Part shown: positions 1-9,852 of the stretch, piece by piece | Numbering within the stretch: position 1 is the first letter of the stretch | How the letters are laid out: each line of letters starts with the position of its first letter | Source: Chloromonas sp. AAM2 | Lineage: Eukaryota > Chlorophyta > Chlorophyceae > Chlamydomonadales > Chlamydomonadaceae | Assembly (NCBI GenBank): GCA_004335635.1 | Contig: QAXH01006459.1 | Coordinates: forward strand, 1 to 23,835 | Reading direction: 5' to 3' | Length of the DNA: 23,835 nucleotides | The notes under the pieces: model-generated | Seen by the model: the letters and a program-made list of their open reading frames with translations, nothing else | Database searches by the model: none | Told to the model about the DNA's origin: nothing | Translations under genes and position numbers: made by a program

Positions 1-107
1 GATTGTCAGGCGCGTAATCCTTGGAGAGATATTGTGTCTAGCTGCAGCACCGTGGGTTGAACCTTGAAAAGCCATGTAATGACGATGATGATGATGATGA
101 TGGCCAG
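1..107 (+). repeat. Dispersed repeat R1, copy 1, with ATG-triplet tail (cut by window edge)
   Basis: The window opens inside an element that recurs at 1115-1210. Both copies share GATTGTCAGGCGCGTAAT, then a TTGGAGAGAT block, TGTCTAGCT, a GGGTT-AACC segment, AAAAGCCATGTAATGA and finally a run of ATG triplets. A unique body ending in a simple triplet tail is typical of the 3' end of a non-LTR retroelement (LINE or SINE). No reverse transcriptase is visible and the 5' end lies outside the window, so the class is inference. Confidence 0.6.
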
Positions 108-164
108 TGAAGTTAAGCCATTTCAGACAACTACAAATTTGTACTGGACCGTTGTGATAGACAG

Positions 165-263
165 TGCAGTGACAATAACACGCCCTCGCTTTTGATACTA
201 ACTGAAGGGGAATTGAGCGCGGGGCAAGACAAGTACCTTCTGCATGTAGCATTCAAGTACCTG
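165..263 (+). pseudogene. Isolated GT90 exon relic (third GT90 copy)
   Basis: A 33-codon open segment is bounded by an acceptor (GATAGACAG, ending at 164) and a donor (GTGAAA at 264). It starts with CSDNNT and ends YLLHVAFKYL. This matches the exon ending IEHAAYKYL in GT90-A (3675-3788) and MAHGNYKYL in GT90-B (15667-15783). All three are phase 0 at both ends, start with Cys at residue 1 or 2, and end KYL before the donor. No convincing exon for the next conserved block (LDGQGLSS) follows before GT90-A starts at 502; only a stop-containing IECDGS-like echo lies near 445-465. It is probably what remains of an upstream tandem copy, more diverged than A and B are from each other. It could instead belong to a gene extending left of the window, or be chance similarity. 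Confidence 0.45.
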
Positions 264-501
264 GTGAAATGACCCCCGTCGTTGTCAATATATGCCTGCA
301 AACTTGTCGTAGATGTCATTTCAGCATTTATCACCCATCATGCATCTTCGGACCAGGAGCTGGCACCGGTTTCACCCACCCGTCAGACACCACGCACCGG
401 CAAACATACCGGTCAAAAACCGGTGGCGCTTGCATCATCCCCTTCCATCGAATGCGACGGCAGCTGAAGGTATTACTGATGAACTTTAGTGCTCAAAGAC
501 A

Positions 502-3500
502 ATGAGGAAATTCCTGCAAAGGTCCGGGTTTGTCCTGCTGGCAGTTGGCCTGCTTTTACTCCGCAATTGCATTGCAGCCAAGGCAAAGAAGGGTGTAGAT
601 TACAAAGCATCAGATGCCATGCCAGCCATGGTTTTGGCATCCTTTGAGGACTTGAGCCCGGCACAGCGCGTGGAGCGATGTGAAGCCACGTTGCAGCCAC
701 TGTTCAGCAATATCTACAAGGATTTGGAGCGATACAAGCTCACGGGCGGCATAACATTGCCGGTAATGATTGCCGGATGAGTGCATTGGCATTGGCTGGA
801 TACAAGGTTGTCACAAAGATATACATAGGCATGAACGCCTAGACCCCGAGGTGATCAGCAATGGTGACCTCTACGCCAGAACTCATCAATCTGCCATTAG
901 TGCCCTACTCAGAACACATAGGCTCAGGTGGCAAGACGCATGCCTGACAATTGCAGCGTCAGATGCTTGCTTTTCGCAACTGTTCCAGCCCCAGACGACC
1001 AGCAGGCTGTAGCAAGGAGAGGCAGGGGTGCCCCACTCTCAACTTGGAACCCTGTTGCTAGTGACGACATTTGTATTTTGCACCCTGCTACCATTGACCT
1101 TTTTTGGCTTAACGATTGTCAGGCGCGTAATGCTTGGAGAGATTTGGTGTCTAGCTACAGTACTATGGGTTAAACCATAAAAAGCCATGTAATGATGATG
1201 ATGACAATGATACGTCCGTGAGGAAGCAGCTTGTGTCTTTCAGACCGATCACACTGGCCACTGTGCTTGTGCAGGTGATGCAAGACGCCATCTCCCATCA
1301 CACCACAAGGTCGCCACAAGGAACCAGGAAAGGCTTCCTTGCTGGCTTCAGGAACGGAATGGCATTGCTTCCAGACAAGCCCAGAGATGAACGTGAGTGC
1401 AGCCGGCATGCAGCCCAGCATGCAGCCCAGCATGCAGCCCAGCATGCAGCCCAGCATGCAGCCCAGCATGGACACGTTAAAATGCAAACTGCCAGGTGCC
1501 AGTTTCAGCGGCACGAACTCTCTCTCTCTCTGCCACTGGCATACACTGCAACCAATGCATCCCTCTCCACTTGCTGCGTCTGCTGGCTCTGCTGTCTCGC
1601 ACTAGCTCTCTCATTTGTCTTACCTCTCGGGAATGTTTATACTGCTCTCTCATGGGGCATCTATATCTGCATCAGACAGCCCTGCCACATGGCCCTGTGC
1701 CATGACTCAACTCAGAGAAGCACATTTTTGCTTTGCCCCGCAGACATTCAGCAACATGCCTTGCTGTTCATGACCTACATGCACGCCCTGCTCGACCTCC
1801 AGCACCTCTTTGGGAATCTGATTCCGGATGTCGACATCATCATATCCACCATAGACAGGCCCCTGGTCTTGGCACCCAGAAACGCCTCAGAACCGGCCGA
1901 ACCCGTCATGAGGTTTGGCAAGTCACCAGCGCACACGGTGCGTCATGAGCAAGGGAATGCGCATGTGTAAGGATTTGCAGCTGCCAGGGAAAGCGACAGG
2001 GCAGGGTACGAGGAGCAGGGCAGAAGGTGCAGGGCAGGAGAGACAGAAGAGGCTGGGGCAATTAAGGCTGAACGCATGGCAAAAAAAGGTGATCCATATG
2101 CTGTTCACATGAGAGGAGGGTTTCCAGCCCGTCTAACCTACAAGTGAAGGGGATTGCGACACACCGCGATTGTAATGGGCTATCCACATGCCTCAAGAGA
2201 TCATCATTTCTGCACTGAACTGTTCAGCATTGCATGCCCAGCTAGCTCTCATTCAGCAATCTGATAGTCCATGCCGCATGCCGAAACCTGCCGTACTGTG
2301 TGCACAGATCCGGAAGCTGGTAAGTATCCCCTGTCCTATGCAATCGTAAAGCATTCACAATTGAACGTTTCCCATGCAATTGTACCCAGTCGGCATCAAG
2401 ACAGGTCTGCACATGCTCTGTCCCAACCGCAGGACATCCTGATTCCCAACTTTCACTTCTACAGCGACAACCACAACTCCGAGCTTGTCGAAATGACAGA
2501 CAGAATCAACAGCCTGTACCCTTGGAGCAATCGGAAGCCCGTGCTGTTTGGAAGGTAGGGATGCGCTATAAATCTTGTCAGCACGTTGTCTAAATCTGAC
2601 CAGAGTGTCTCGAAGGCAGAGAGACGGTGTCATAATGCTGGGAGCATGAATGCATGCCATAGGTGTGGTCAAGGGACAAGCGACTTTCCGCAACAGTATA
2701 AATATGTGTATAAACCAGGGAAGCCGTCAGAGGACACGAAATAAGTGGGCACCACCTAGAACAAGAAAGCAAAACAAACGCCGCAAAAAGAAACAAGGAA
2801 GGGCAGGCCAACCGAAGGCAAAACACATACCAGGCGTCTAAGTAATCTCAGAGGCTAGACAGAGGGGCGCAGGAAGGCCCAGGTGACCTAGCCAGTCACG
2901 CCTAGAAAAAGGCAGACAGGGTGGTGCCATGGTGCCGTGAGCATGACTGTATGGACGCATGGGAGCTGTGTGGAATCATGCATGACCCTGGCAGAGGGTC
3001 GACGAATTGCCACGTGAAGCTGTGACAATCGTTTGGCGCGCCTGCAGGTTTTCCCGTTACCAACGTCACATGCACAAAAACGACCCATACACACAGCGCC
3101 TGGGTGCAGACGGACAAGCCATATGCACAGGCGTGGGCAACGACTGGATGTCGGGCATGGTACGTGTGATGGGGCATCATTATTACATGGTTTATCATGA
3201 TTCAACTCACGGTACTACAGCTAGACACAGTATAGCTATACATGCAGCTAGCCAAGAAAGCTCACTGGTTGCATGGTGCATTTTTCGGATGTCATCACTA
3301 GCAACACATGGGTGCGTATGCTGGGGGCGCGCTGGGGCGGGCTGGTCAGCAGGAGCAGGAGGAATGTCAAGCTTGAGTGAGCCGTGGTGTTCAGCAAAGA
3401 TGGCAGCAAAAGAGACAACTTACATCCGTTTAGACGACAGTGGGCAAGGCAGTCCTTGGAAGGAACTCTTGAGGTGCAGGCATGGCAGGCATAGCTGACA

Positions 3501-6500
3501 CTTCTGTGGTTCAGTGTTGACTGTAGAACACAGCATGTTGTTTGTTCTCACAATCCACATGTTGCAGTTCAGAGCATGCCATGGCTTGATCCAGCCCTTC
3601 CACGCCCATCCTCATGTCACTTTGCCTGCGCCAATCGTCTGCCTTGACCCGTTCTTGCATCGCCATGGCTGCAGCACTGCAACCTAAGGGAGCACTTCAT
3701 CAACTACACAAGCCAATTTCAACCGGAGATTGATGTCCACGCCGCGCCCAGGATTCCCTTCATAGAGCATGCTGCGTACAAGTACCTGGTGAGACCTTGG
3801 CACAGTCTGTGAACTGCAATTCTTGTCCTCATTTGATAACTTCTTGTACGGCACAATCTTCATCATGTACGGCACAACAGCCACAAGCTGGGCAGTGTGC
3901 GAGTGGTGGTGAGGTTCTTACCCTGATTTATTGATTGCAATGACCCCCTGAAACACAGTTTAGCACGGCACAACCGTTGCTGTAACAATCAGCATTTCCC
4001 GTGTGCGATTCCATGACCATTGTGAACCAGTAGTCATCTATAAAAGAAAGCCATCCGCTGCTAGTCTGTGCAGCGACACAATGAATGCTAGCGATCGTTG
4101 CAATGTGACATGCGTGTGAGGGCTGGGCCTGTGGGATGGCCTAAAGGAATTTGATTGCCAGCCGTGGGGCCTGTGCATGGACCTGCGTCACAGTGTGAAT
4201 GCAGACCCGGTCACACAACTACGCTGGCAATTGACTCACATGCTCCCCCTATATACCTGGGCATCAACAGTGGCACAAGCCAGCTACGTAAACAACTGCA
4301 CTAGCAACTAACCAACTAACTAACCACCTAACTACTAACTGCACTGCTGTTCTCGACAGGCTCACCTGGATGGCCAAGGACTGAGTTCCAGGTAGGGCTG
4401 AGCACAACCTGGCACCTGGCACCTGGGAATGTGATGTGAGCACTACTTCGATTACGTCTCAGATGCTAGAATAACGGGGCACGGGCCCGAGTTGAGACTA
4501 GTCAGGAGAGCTTGCGGCGCCGCCTGAGCAAGGCTAGAGGAACGGCCCCAGGGCAGGCTCCAACCAGTTCCGCCTGCAAGTTCGAAAGAGCAGAGTTGGA
4601 GGGGATGTCAGCGGAGTCATGCAAAATGTGTCAAGCAAGGTTCATATCCAATCGGATTCACATTCCTCTAACACCACACTTCTGGGTTGTGACGGGATGT
4701 TACTTGTCTGACGGGATGTTACTTGTCTGACGGGATGTTACTTGTCTGACGGGTTGTTACTTGTCTGACGGGATGTTACTTGTCTGACGGGATGTTACTT
4801 GTCATACCAGTCTTGTTCTCTTTCGCTGATTTTGCATCCGCTTGTTGACACTTGCGTGTGCTTGCTTTGCATCCAGGCTTGACCAGTTGCTTGCCCTTGG
4901 CTCCGTGATATTCAAGGAGGAGAGCGGTTACTACGGTTTCTACCACCACCTGCTCAAGCCATACAAACACTATGTGCCGTTCTGGAAAAAGGTGGGCAAT
5001 TTTGCACAGCTTCACTTGTAGCCGTTTGGTTCTCGGCTAACAATAACGACAAACGGTTGCTGAGGCAGGTGTGGCAGAACAGCAGATGACTGAGTGATGC
5101 CTTGCGCAACGTGACTGAATAGTCAGAGGCTGAGGGATAGCTACTATCACTTTCGTGATCTGCTGCCAGTCACCCTGTCAACAGTGCCAACTCAACACAC
5201 CTTGACTTGCATGTCCTGTTTTTTTTTCCAGACACCCAACGATGTCCTCCCGGCGCTACAATGGGCCAAGGCCAACGATGAAAAGGCTGGACAGATTGGA
5301 AGAGCCGCACAGGACGTTGCCAGAAAGTACCTCACACGTGAAGCCCGGGCTTGCTACTGGTACAAGTAAGTCTGTCTGACGATGATGCGGGGCTCATTGA
5401 AGTCAGCTTCCTCCATCCTGACCCATCCGCGATAATACATGATGGGGTTGTCCAAAATCCCGACCTGCCGGGGCATTCGCAGTGCGCTTGATCTTTCGAG
5501 CCTGCATAGCGACACAACTTTCTTTTTTTGATTGAGTGGCTGGCAGCACCGAAGCTTATGCTTACGTCCACGGTTTGCATGACATGAGATAGCTCCAGGG
5601 CAGGTGGGCAAGTTCTTGACTTTTTACATGAGGGCAGGGTTTCCAGACCGTCCAACCTACAAGTTCATGAAAAAAAGTTTGCCAGTTCTGGGACAGTTTT
5701 GGGGCTGACACTGGAACTGGTGTGTTTGTGGCGTGTATGCCGGGACCTGTGATATTGTTACTACTTTGCTCTCGTTTCGTGAATTAGACTGCGCAGTGAT
5801 CTCACTTTTGAAAGGAGTGACGGCGACGCCCTTGGGAAGCTGTGCAGAAGCTGGCTCAGGTTTTTTTTATTCTCTGAACTGTTTGCACACGTTAGCTGCG
5901 ACAGAACAGCTACAGTCTCAGGGCATGAACTGCTCACTGAAGTTGCTTTTTGTCACGCTTCGCTCACTGTGCCTATGCTCACAACACACAGCAATCTGAT
6001 TGACCAAGTAGCCTTCAATCGATGTGACTGGATCAGCATGTCACAAGGCATATTACTTGAACTGCTTGTGGGGCAGACAGGCCATTACTCCTTTAAAGCA
6101 ATGATAACAGCAACATCAGGCATGACGCCTGATGAACGGGAACGTTCCAGCTGCTGAGCATACATGCATACTTTCCACCTGACGCCAGCAGCCCATGGTT
6201 GAGGTTGCGCGTGTGATTCCCCACTAGTGGGAGGTATCGGACAGCTCTGGTAGGGGGTATGGGTGCCACCACATGGTGGTGCGGCACATGCTGCTCGGCG
6301 TCCTTCATCATGCTAACCGGCGCCCACTTTTCCTTGACTTACTTTATTTCACCTGGCCTTGCCATCCCTCTTCTATGGAGATGCTGGGGGGTTAGGGTTA
6401 GGGTTAGGGTTAGGGTTAGTGTTAGGGTTAGGGTGCTCACCAGATGCGGTAACATGGTACCGCTGCCACTAACTCACTGCACTCTCTGCAGCCATCATGG

Positions 6501-6788
6501 CTGACAGCAGCGTACTTGATTATGCAGTTGGTCATCAGCCCCTGCATGCACACATGATGCACATGACACAGATCATGCATATGGCACATGTGCCACGTCA
6601 CATGCTGTGCCTTTCCTGACTGCTGCAGGCTCCTGAAGGAGTACTCTCTGCTCCTCAAGTACAAGCCGTCAGAGGTCGGCCACATGAAGTACCGCGCATA
6701 CAACACCAGCATCCAGCAGCACCTGGCCAACGTCAAGAACACGGAGAGGGGCCGCAAGCTCATTGAAAAGTTCACATTCAGGCCTTGA
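502..6788 (+). CDS. GT90-A: CAP10/POGLUT-like glycosyltransferase, family 90 (10 exons, ~453 aa)
   Basis: Exons read by eye: 502-762, 1275-1392, 1744-1937, 2433-2554, 3048-3159, 3675-3788, 4360-4391, 4877-4991, 5232-5365 and 6629-6788 (TGA). They sum to 1362 nt with a continuous frame. The first ATG is followed by a basic, then hydrophobic segment (MRKFLQRSGFVLLAVGLLLL), a signal peptide or anchor suggesting ER/Golgi entry. Recognisable GT90 blocks in order are: RCEATL; LIPDVDIIISTIDRPL (by eye the Asp of TIDRP lines up with the catalytic Asp region, NVRDYP-like, of POGLUT1); DILIPNFHFY; PWSNRKPVLFGRFS; RDPYTQR-like KNDPYTQRLG; YKYL; LDGQGLSSRLDQLL; GSVIFKEESGYYGFYHHLLKPY; WAKANDEKA; and REARACYWYKLL. 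These match the CAP10 domain of GT90, which transfers glucose or xylose to proteins (POGLUTs) or builds fungal and plant glycans. Donor and acceptor here are unknown. Exon 3 starts upstream of the paralogue's equivalent, adding about 10 residues. Repeats, including interstitial telomere DNA, lie in its introns. Family assignment is firm; exact exon edges are good but untested. Confidence 0.85.
1115..1210 (+). repeat. Dispersed repeat R1, copy 2, in GT90-A intron 1
   Basis: This copy matches positions 1-107 closely over its whole length: GATTGTCAGGCGCGTAAT, GGAGAGAT, TGTCTAGCTACAG, then AAAAGCCATGTAATGATGATG. Its triplet tail is shorter than in copy 1. It lies 65 nt before the exon 2 acceptor. 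Similarity left of 1115 cannot be tested because copy 1 is cut by the window edge. Confidence 0.6.
1407..1466 (+). repeat. 12-bp minisatellite (5 copies) next to the GT90-A intron 2 donor
   Basis: Five exact tandem copies of CATGCAGCCCAG begin 14 nt inside the intron whose donor (GTGAGT) is at 1393. The unit is a multiple of three, so the array reads open in several frames and produces artefactual Ala/Gln/His-rich and Met/Gln/Pro/Ser-rich peptides. Confidence 0.9.
2107..2180 (+). repeat. Dispersed repeat R2, copy 1 (GT90-A intron 3)
   Basis: The segment contains GTTTCCAGCCCGTCTAACC, AAGTGAAGG and GACACACCGCGATTGTAATG. It recurs in degenerate form at 12526-12592 in GT90-B intron 3 (CCAACCCGTCCAACATGC, GACACACCGCGATAGTAATG). 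Its first part recurs at 5632-5664. It is non-coding and probably a short piece of a transposable element. Because the two full copies sit in introns after the same exon of both paralogues, they could also be inherited from the ancestral gene. Confidence 0.5.
4690..4803 (+). repeat. 19-bp minisatellite (6 copies), GT90-A intron 7
   Basis: Six head-to-tail copies of TGACGGGATGTTACTTGTC are present, with a single variant base (GGTTG) in the fourth. The array ends 73 nt before the acceptor of the exon at 4877. GT90-B has no such array at the equivalent place, so it arose after duplication or was lost from B. Confidence 0.92.
5632..5727 (+). repeat. Dispersed repeats R2 (part) and R3, GT90-A intron 9
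   Basis: Positions 5640-5664 repeat the start of R2 (GTTTCCAGACCGTCCAACC). They are followed directly by an A-rich joint and TTTGCCAGTTCTGGGACA, a segment (R3) seen again at 8797-8862. Both end in ACTGGAAC(T/C)GGTGT. The composite structure suggests a fragmented mobile element; its class was not identified. Confidence 0.45.
6389..6434 (+). repeat. Interstitial telomeric repeat, TTAGGG type
   Basis: About seven tandem GGGTTA units, one degenerate (TTAGTG), lie inside the last intron of GT90-A (5366-6628). TTAGGG telomeres are known in several Chlamydomonadales, whereas TTTAGGG is the common plant and green-algal form, so this is a taxonomic hint. The block may record telomerase-mediated repair of a double-strand break, or simply be low-complexity DNA. 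Confidence 0.85.
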
Positions 6789-7325
6789 GCCTTGCATCCT
6801 CCCCAGCGATGCCGTGCACTGATGATGGCTGCCCCGCTCCACCCCACCCTGCTTTACTCCCTGCCATGCTAGCCTTCTGACAGCCGGGGGCCGCCTGTCA
6901 GCGTGGCCTCATCTGCCTCGGTGTCCACACAAGCCCACCACCGCCATCGCTACCCAAATGGTGTCAGCGCTATGTTCTGGTGCTCTTCAGCCCGGTAAAA
7001 GCACATCGGTATGCAGAACTCCCCGCACGAGCCAGGATGCCAGCAAAGTGTCCAGGTGGTGTCTGGAGAAATGATTGTTGCTGTTGCATGGCCCTCAGTC
7101 CGAGGAGGACTGTTCAGGAGGGGGGAAATATGGGAGGGCGAGTAAGCAGCACCCGGACGAGTGGAAAGGAGCTCTGGAATCAGCAGAGCAACGCTAGCAA
7201 GCAGGTGAACATGCTTGTAGTCCAACCTACAGGCAAGACGTGTCCAGTGGAGCCCTGCAACACCCCCCAATGCTGGCCCCACCTCATGCCAGCCTACCCC
7301 AGCCTGTCAAACCTTCCCTGCTTCA

Positions 7326-7400
7326 CTCCCACTCACCTCTCCCCCACTCACCTTTCCCCCACTCACCTTCCCCCCCTCACCTTTTCCCCACTCCACTCTA
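7326..7400 (+). repeat. Pyrimidine-rich CACTCACC(T)nCCCCC repeat
   Basis: Four or five imperfect copies of a roughly 15-bp CCCACTCACCTTTCC unit lie downstream of GT90-A. The strand is almost purine-free apart from the CAC and CTCACC steps. It is non-coding. Confidence 0.7.
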
Positions 7401-8565
7401 GCCCGGAGTGCCTTTGGACAGGAAGATTCTCCATCGGCTCTTGATGGCAATTTAGGGGTGGCGAATTGCCTACTTCCAAGCCGGCACAGTCAAATTGTGC
7501 AGCAATGCAATTCATTGGCGATGGGTGGATGGAAATCAAGCGGAGGTTCTGTTGCAAACTGCCTGCGGCTCTGAAATGTGGTACATCATCTCCCTGATTA
7601 CCTTGACAGTGGACTTTAACAGGGCAAAGTACGCGTTGCCAATTTATGCGTAGGTACATTGGCATGGCATTACGCTTGAGCCTGACCCAAACGATTGAAT
7701 CTGCTGGTGATTCAACCCATCACATTCAACTGGTGCTAGAGATGTTGCAGCACGCAACACCACAATGGTGGCACCAGCTCTCTTTGTTCCATGCATTTTC
7801 CACACTTACATTTACTTGCAGGCTACGGATCGTGCAAGGATGTTCTTGTTGTCATTGCCACTTGGGCATCTAGAAAGCGGTGCACGGCGCAGGGCCAGAC
7901 GTATGAGATTGGTACGAGCATTCAAGGTGATAATGCTTCAAGACTGGAATTCCCTTGTAGTATACTTGGCCACAAGCATGACGGGAAGTGTAGGATACAA
8001 TCATGTGATGGCTAAAAGCGTGCAGGATGCGAATAAAGTGACAGGTAGCGTTGGCATGGTAGTAGCTCTGTGCAAGGCCTGCGTGTTGACTGAATATCCC
8101 CACACTAAAGCCCCTGCTCACGAGTAGAGCAGGTTGGTGCTTTGGCTAGTTGACGTACTCATTTTTCTTATCAAGTGTATTACTAGTGGCTACCAGTGTG
8201 CATATGTGCACAGATTGCTGCATTGGCATATTCATTACCTTTTGAAGTGTCCGAGTTGGTGATAGCTGCAGATGGCTGTTCGCTATCACCATGGGGACAG
8301 CCATGGAATGCAGAGCTGTGCGCTCGATGTTAACTTGCTTGTTTGAAGAAGCGCTAGACACCGCGTCCTTCCCCATTCAGCACTTGCCCTCTCAGGCTTT
8401 CACGGGGCCACTGCTTGCTGCTACAACGATCATGGATATGAATCCTATGGAGTTTAGCTTTCCTTGTGGTTGTGCACGGATGGACCTGCGCTATGCTGGC
8501 AGAGTTAACGGCCTGTCAACGTTGGTAGTGACAGGCACTTGATTGACCAAGGGGGCGGATTTGCA

Positions 8566-8628
8566 GTGAATAATTCTATGTTGTGAAGTATCTCATTGTG
8601 AATAATTCTATGTTGTGAAGTATCTCAT
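8566..8628 (+). repeat. Tandem duplication, 32-bp unit, two copies
   Basis: GTGAATAATTCTATGTTGTG followed by AAGTATCTCAT occurs twice head to tail, at 8566 and 8598, with 31 nt identical in each copy. It lies in intergenic DNA and has no visible function. Confidence 0.9.
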
Positions 8629-8796
8629 GTTTTACTTCAATGAATTTTGAGCGACACTGATTTCTCTCGCATACTGCGCTAGAGCACAGAGTGCCTGTGT
8701 GCCGGTGCCATCGGCTGAGCGCCAAACCTGACGGGGCTTTTGGCTGCATGGTGCATGACCACAGGGGCAACCAACCCTCACTGCCCTGCGAGACCG

Positions 8797-8862
8797 TCCC
8801 TAAAAAAAGATGTTTGCCAGTTCTGGGACAATTCCTGGGAGTACCACTGGAACCGGTGTTGT
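8797..8862 (+). repeat. Dispersed repeat R3, copy 2
   Basis: Shares an A-run, TTTGCCAGTTCTGGGACA and ACTGGAAC(C/T)GGTGT with 5665-5727. In this copy one frame reads CQFWDNSWEYHWNRC, rich in aromatic residues and possibly a decayed coding piece of a mobile element. The family was not identified. Confidence 0.5.
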
Positions 8863-9852
8863 AAGTGCCCGTTGTGGAAGAATAAGGACATTGTTCATCA
8901 TCTTCACGTTGATGTATTTTTTTGCTTTGGGCTGTGTCAAGGCGTGATGCCTCACAATGGGCGTCGGTTGATCACCCCTCAGCTCACTAACTGGGATGCG
9001 GTCCTGTTGAATTTAGGCCCTGCTCGTGTGTAATCCCGGGCGCTTGAGGTTTGTACGCTCGAAAGAATGCCCACTTTCAACCCAGCCCACATGTACAATG
9101 TCCACATGCAGATGTACAGGACGCACACAAAGTCGGCAGCAAGCACTCAGCCAAAATTTGCGCCAGTCGTATGATCGCAACAGTCAACGACCCGCTTTCC
9201 AACAAGCATATTTCGAGAGTTTGAGGGCATGACAGAGTTTGAGGACGTTGGGGAAGCTGAGAGTCGAAAGCTCGCCTCCTTAAGCCAATCCAGCCAGGGA
9301 AATATGCATTAAGGGAACTATGCATTATCCAGCCTTGGAAAGCAAAGGTTGGCTGACCAGCATACTGACCAGCGTGCCTCGGTCTAGGATGCTGGCAGAT
9401 AGCTACATATAGATAGCCACATTGCTATTCGGACCATCCTTTCCGACAGCCAGCAGGCGAGACAGCAACAAGCTGATAGGTGGCAGGGCAACAGGTAGAC
9501 GATATCCTCAAGCCTCTGGTCACGAAAGTGACAGGACAGGGCAGCATCTGGTATACCTTTGAAGATGCTGCAGTGCAGCATATGGCTGTCAGCCATGGAC
9601 AAGCTTTCATGGTGTCCAAGGTTGTCCAGACTTCCACACTGGCAAACCAAGGTAGCAGATCTTTGCTTGAATGCACATCCGTTTGCAAACGCTGTAGAAC
9701 CGCCATCTGCGCCAGATTTGGGTTGCGCGTTAGAAAACCGACGCTTGTACGGCGAGGTCAGACAGAGAAGTTTGGCTTCAATTGTCTGAGAGCACGTCGC
9801 GCTATCTATCATTAGTGAAGCAAGCGTGATACCAGCCACAGTGTTCTACGAG

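Larger units (their letters stand above)
6789..9852. other. Intergenic region between the two GT90 genes
   Basis: The stretch holds the 3' flank of GT90-A, a pyrimidine-rich block of repeated CACTCACCTTTCCCCC-like units (about 7326-7400), a 32-bp tandem duplication (8566-8628), an R3 repeat copy (8797-8862) and the 5' flank of GT90-B. Open frames exist, for example around 8740-9033 with the W-rich segment CQFWDNSWEYHW, and 9480-9815. None has recognisable domain content or a paralogue with conserved splice phases. No promoter elements or tRNA genes were recognised. Confidence 0.6.

Noticed and set aside
8740..9174. Small ORFs, including CQFWDNSWEYHWNRC and a 35-codon ORF from 9067
   Set aside because: No recognisable domain, no conserved splice context, and one overlaps dispersed repeat R3. 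At best decayed mobile-element coding sequence.
9480..9815. 111-codon ORF upstream of GT90-B
   Set aside because: No family features. Overlapping ORFs of similar length exist on both strands and there is no codon or motif signal, so I treat it as chance.
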